The translations under genes were made by a program, and so were the position numbers. The notes under the pieces are model-generated. The model had not been told where the DNA came from, did not search any database, and worked only from the letters and a program-made list of their open reading frames with translations. Positions 5,390 to 7,476 of a DNA stretch of 7,476 nt are shown here, piece after piece. Source of the stretch: Thermoplasmatales archaeon (GTDB lineage: Archaea > Thermoplasmatota > E2 > UBA202 > DSCA01); assembly GCA_011049295.1 (NCBI GenBank), contig DSCA01000110.1, positions 1 to 7,476 on the forward strand, read 5' to 3'. Every line of letters begins with the position of its first letter. Positions within the stretch are counted from its first letter, which is position 1.

Positions 5390-5397
5390 TTTTTATT
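5390..5397 (+). promoter_or_regulatory. Box A (TATA) of the marR-MATE operon
   Basis: TTTTTATT follows the operator palindrome. Its centre is 24-25 nt before the ATG at 5418, giving a leaderless mRNA. The alternative in-frame ATG at 5400 lies only 2 nt beyond the box and should not be on the transcript. Confidence 0.65.
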
Positions 5398-5417
5398 GGA
5401 TGCCGCCATCCCATCCC

Positions 5418-5873
5418 ATGGCTTTTGCCCCTCCCTCGCTGGGTAAACTGTTCTCCATTCTCCACTGGCAGACCCGCATCTTCGTGGAGAAACAGCTGGC
5501 CCACACCGGCCTCACCTGGGGAGAATTTCACATTTTGATGCGCCTCTACGCCCGGCAGCAGATGACCCAGAGCGACATCACCCGCCAGCTGCACATCACC
5601 AAGGCCACCACCTGCAAAATGGTGGCCAAGCTGGAAAACGACGGCTACGTGACCAGAGAGCGATGCCCCCGCGACGGTCGCACCTTTTCCATCCGTCCCA
5701 CGGCCAAAGCCCTGGAAGTACGGGAGATGCTGCGGTCCATCAGCCACCGGTGGAATGACCTCCTGCTTGCGCCCTTTTCCCCGGAGGAGCAGGAGGTCCT
5801 GCTGCAGACGCTGTCTCGCCTGGCCCAACGGGCGGTGAAGGCCAATGCCGGAGAGAGGACGGAGGAAACGTGA
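5418..5873 (+). CDS. MarR-family transcriptional regulator
   Basis: A 151-residue winged helix-turn-helix regulator. The N-terminal helix mediating dimerisation is SLGKLFSILHWQTRIFVEKQL; GLTWGEFHILMRL (31-43) leads into the DNA-binding domain. MTQSDITRQLHITKATTCKMVAKLENDGYVTRE (49-81) is the HTH with its recognition helix at about 62-74, and ERCPRDGRTFSIRPTAKA (81-98) is the wing with the conserved Asp and Arg (D86, R88). The C-terminal helices complete the dimer interface. MarR proteins usually repress neighbouring efflux genes and release DNA when they bind small phenolic or drug-like ligands. The start at 5418 is chosen from the promoter position; a start at 5400 would add six residues. 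The stop overlaps the MATE start (GTGA, 5870-5873), so the two are co-translated. The palindrome at 5374-5389 is the likely operator. Confidence 0.92.
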   Translation: MAFAPPSLGKLFSILHWQTRIFVEKQLAHTGLTWGEFHILMRLYARQQMTQSDITRQLHITKATTCKMVAKLENDGYVTRERCPRDGRTFSIRPTAKALEVREMLRSISHRWNDLLLAPFSPEEQEVLLQTLSRLAQRAVKANAGERTEET

Positions 5874-7273
5874 GCGACGACACGAGGACCGAGGGGGTCA
5901 AAACCCTGCTGGGGGACCCCAGACGAGCCATTACCAAGCTCTCCTGGCCCATGGTGGTGGCCATGCTGGCCCAGACCACCTACAACCTGGCGGACGGCAT
6001 ATGGGTGGCGGGGCTGGGGGCGGACGCCCTGGCCGCGGTGGGCCTGTTTTTCCCGTTCATCATGTTCATCATCGCCCTGTCCAGCGGCCTGGGGGTGGGG
6101 GGCAGCGCCGCCATCTCCCGCCGCATAGGGGAGCGAGACAAGAGGGGAGCCGACAACACCGCCCTGCACACGGTGCTCATCGGCATGCTGGTGGGCCTGG
6201 CCTTCAGCCTGCCCTTCATCCCCTTCCTGGAGCCCGTTTTTACCTCCATGGGGGCCACCGGTCCGGCCACCTCCATGGCCGCCGACTACGCCCGGGTGCT
6301 GTTCGGGGGGGCCATCTTCATTTTCTTTGCCAACATCGGAAACGCCATTCTGCGGGGGGAGGGAGATACCAGGCGAGCCATGTACGCCCTGGTGTTCAGC
6401 GCCGCCCTGAACATCGTGCTGGACCCCATCTTCATCTACACGCTGGACATGGGCATCGCCGGGGCCGCCTGGGCCACCCTGCTGTCCATGATTGTGGCGG
6501 CTGCCCTGTTCTTTTACTGGATGTTCGTCACCCGCGATACCTACGTGAGCCTGCGCCGGAGCGATTTCCAGCCCGACCGGGCCATCGTCCGGGAGATTCT
6601 GGGGGTGGGCATTCCCTCCTCGGTGGCCATGCTTTCCATGTCCTTCAGCGTTTTCCTGCTCAACATCATTATCATCCGGATAGGGGGCACCGACGGGGTT
6701 GCGGTGTTCACCACCGGCTGGCGGGTGGTATCCTTCGGCACCCTGCCCCTGATGGGCATCGCTACCGGGGTGACGGCGGTGACCGCGGCTGCCTACGGGG
6801 CCCGCGACCCCGACAAACTGGAAGTTGCTTTCATGTACGCGGTTAAAATCGGCATCGTCATCGAGCTCGTGGCCGCCGGCATCATATTCATCTTTGCCCC
6901 CCAGATTACCACCCTCTTCACCTATTCGGAGGAGGCCCGGTTCCTGGCCGACGACATCACTGCCTTCCTCCGGTATACGGCGCTGTTTTATCCCTCCGTC
7001 CCCCTGGGCATGCTCACCTCGGCCCTGTTTCGGGGCATAAACCAGGGAATGAACGCCCTCATCGTGACCCTCGTCAGGACCCTTGTGCTGCAGGTATCCG
7101 TGGCCTATCTGCTGGGTATGGTCCTAGGGTACGGGCTGGTGGGGGTATGGGTGGGCATCGCCGCCGGCAATCTCGTGGCGGGTATTGCCCTCACCTTTCC
7201 CTGGGGCCGCCTGGCCATCACCCGCTATCGGGCGCTGATTCAGGAAGAGGAGCCCCCACGGACCGCCAATTAA
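5870..7273 (+). CDS. MATE-family (DinF-like) multidrug efflux transporter
   Basis: A 467-residue membrane protein with about 12 hydrophobic segments, which exports drugs or organic cations in exchange for Na+ or H+. The N-terminal half shows ITKLSWPMVVAMLAQTTYNLADGIWVAGLGADALAAVGL (21-59), carrying D42 in the first helix, and LRGEGDTRRAMYALVFSAALNIVLDPIFIY (161-190), carrying N181 and D185. These correspond to the cation-site residues D41, N180 and D184 of the Pyrococcus furiosus MATE transporter. The second half repeats the fold (LGVGIPSSVAMLSMSFSVFLLNIIIIRIGG; TALFRGINQGMNALIVTLVRTLVLQ). The GTG start overlaps the marR stop and has GGAGG (5861-5865) 4 nt upstream. Length and motifs are complete, so it should be active. 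The substrate cannot be told from sequence; the MarR partner suggests ligand-induced expression. Confidence 0.95.
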   Translation: MSDDTRTEGVKTLLGDPRRAITKLSWPMVVAMLAQTTYNLADGIWVAGLGADALAAVGLFFPFIMFIIALSSGLGVGGSAAISRRIGERDKRGADNTALHTVLIGMLVGLAFSLPFIPFLEPVFTSMGATGPATSMAADYARVLFGGAIFIFFANIGNAILRGEGDTRRAMYALVFSAALNIVLDPIFIYTLDMGIAGAAWATLLSMIVAAALFFYWMFVTRDTYVSLRRSDFQPDRAIVREILGVGIPSSVAMLSMSFSVFLLNIIIIRIGGTDGVAVFTTGWRVVSFGTLPLMGIATGVTAVTAAAYGARDPDKLEVAFMYAVKIGIVIELVAAGIIFIFAPQITTLFTYSEEARFLADDITAFLRYTALFYPSVPLGMLTSALFRGINQGMNALIVTLVRTLVLQVSVAYLLGMVLGYGLVGVWVGIAAGNLVAGIALTFPWGRLAITRYRALIQEEEPPRTAN

Positions 7274-7282
7274 CATTTGTTA
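7271..7282. repeat. Short inverted repeat over the MATE stop codon
   Basis: TAACA and TGTTA (7271-7275 and 7278-7282) are separated by TT. The element begins at the TAA stop and abuts the A/T-rich promoter of the next gene. It is too short and AT-rich for a strong terminator hairpin; an operator half-site pair is equally possible. Confidence 0.3.
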
Positions 7283-7288
7283 AAAAAA

Positions 7289-7296
7289 TTTATATG
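7289..7296 (+). promoter_or_regulatory. Box A (TATA) of the last, truncated gene
   Basis: TTTATATG follows a run of seven A (7282-7288) and precedes GC-rich DNA. The predicted transcription start is about 7315, leaving a leader of some 15-30 nt. This gene is therefore probably not leaderless, unlike several others in the window. Confidence 0.6.
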
Positions 7297-7344
7297 GCCC
7301 CGGGCGTTAGCACAAAGGGCGCCCTCGCGGTGTCCCGGACCATC

Positions 7345-7476
7345 ATGACCCACAAAAAAAGCATTCTCACCGTGGCCGTCATGGCCCTCCTGACCAGCAC
7401 CACCGTCGGCCTGTCCGATTCCCAGACACCGGGGGAACTGGAGGAGAACACTATTGCCTACCGGGATGTCACTCCC
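7345..7476 (+). CDS. Probable exported protein, N-terminal part (3' end outside window)
   Basis: The frame stays open to the window end, giving 44 residues. MTHKKSILTVAVMALLTSTTVGLSDS has a short basic start, a hydrophobic core at about residues 6-23 and small residues after it, a typical Sec signal peptide or N-terminal membrane anchor. The following part (QTPGELEENTIAYRDVTP) is hydrophilic and not recognisable. An in-frame GTG at 7330 would add five residues (the GTG Met, then SRTI) and is the alternative start; the predicted transcription start near 7315 permits both. The gene has its own TATA box at 7289-7296. No cysteine lipobox is seen. Function unknown. Confidence 0.6.
   Translation, partial: MTHKKSILTVAVMALLTSTTVGLSDSQTPGELEENTIAYRDVTP

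Noticed and set aside
4234..5409. 391-codon open frame on the minus strand opposite the TyrRS gene
   Set aside because: Its product is rich in His, Gly and Val with no family resemblance and it lies entirely opposite the well-supported TyrRS. Long antisense frames are expected where GC-rich codons are used.
5845..6846. 333-codon plus-strand frame inside the MATE gene
   Set aside because: The translation is low-complexity, rich in Gly, His, Arg and Pro, typical of an out-of-frame reading of GC-rich membrane-protein DNA; the overlapping MATE frame has full family conservation.
7317..7324. GGGCGCCC palindrome in the leader of the last gene
   Set aside because: Eight bases without a loop are expected by chance in GC-rich DNA, and nothing nearby supports a regulatory role.

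Overview
The window looks like a compact, GC-rich piece of a euryarchaeal chromosome. The diagnostic genes are eL44, eS27, aIF2-alpha, Nop10, a PAC2-family protein, a translin-family protein and an archaeal-type TyrRS, together with archaeal TATA (box A) promoters. The proteins are not strongly acidic, which argues against a halophile. GC content, gene set and leaderless promoters would fit a Thermoplasmatota or Methanomassiliicoccales-like lineage, but that placement is a guess from general features.

Layout from left to right: (1) the 3' part of a translin-family gene (+), meeting tail to tail with (2) an ElbB-like DJ-1/PfpI gene (-). (3) A tight translation operon (+) starts at a TATA box near 1100: rpl44e, rps27e, aIF2-alpha, nop10 and a PAC2 gene, with gaps of 3-5 nt or a 4-bp overlap. 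(4) A divergent pair follows: a small protein resembling the PD-(D/E)XK nuclease fold but with a degenerate active site (-), and a two-helix membrane protein (+). They share one 34-bp inverted-repeat promoter region with a TATA box in each arm. (5) A 58-aa zinc-ribbon protein (+). (6) Tyrosyl-tRNA synthetase (+). (7) A MarR-type regulator overlapping a MATE/DinF-type multidrug transporter gene by 4 bp, behind a 16-bp perfect palindrome that is probably the MarR operator. (8) The start of a gene for a short, probably exported protein, cut by the window end.

The genes form three functional blocks: ribosome, initiation, rRNA modification and possibly proteasome assembly (1131-3295); tRNA charging (TyrRS); and a self-regulated efflux unit (MarR-MATE). 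A notable shared property is promoter geometry. For four genes the box A centre lies about 24-25 nt before a start codon, and rpl44e is close to this. These mRNAs are therefore probably leaderless, which helps choose between alternative starts. Nothing in the window looks like a mobile element, CRISPR array, rRNA or tRNA gene. No wholly new system stands out; the best leads are the degenerate nuclease-like protein with its symmetrical divergent promoter, and the MarR operator.
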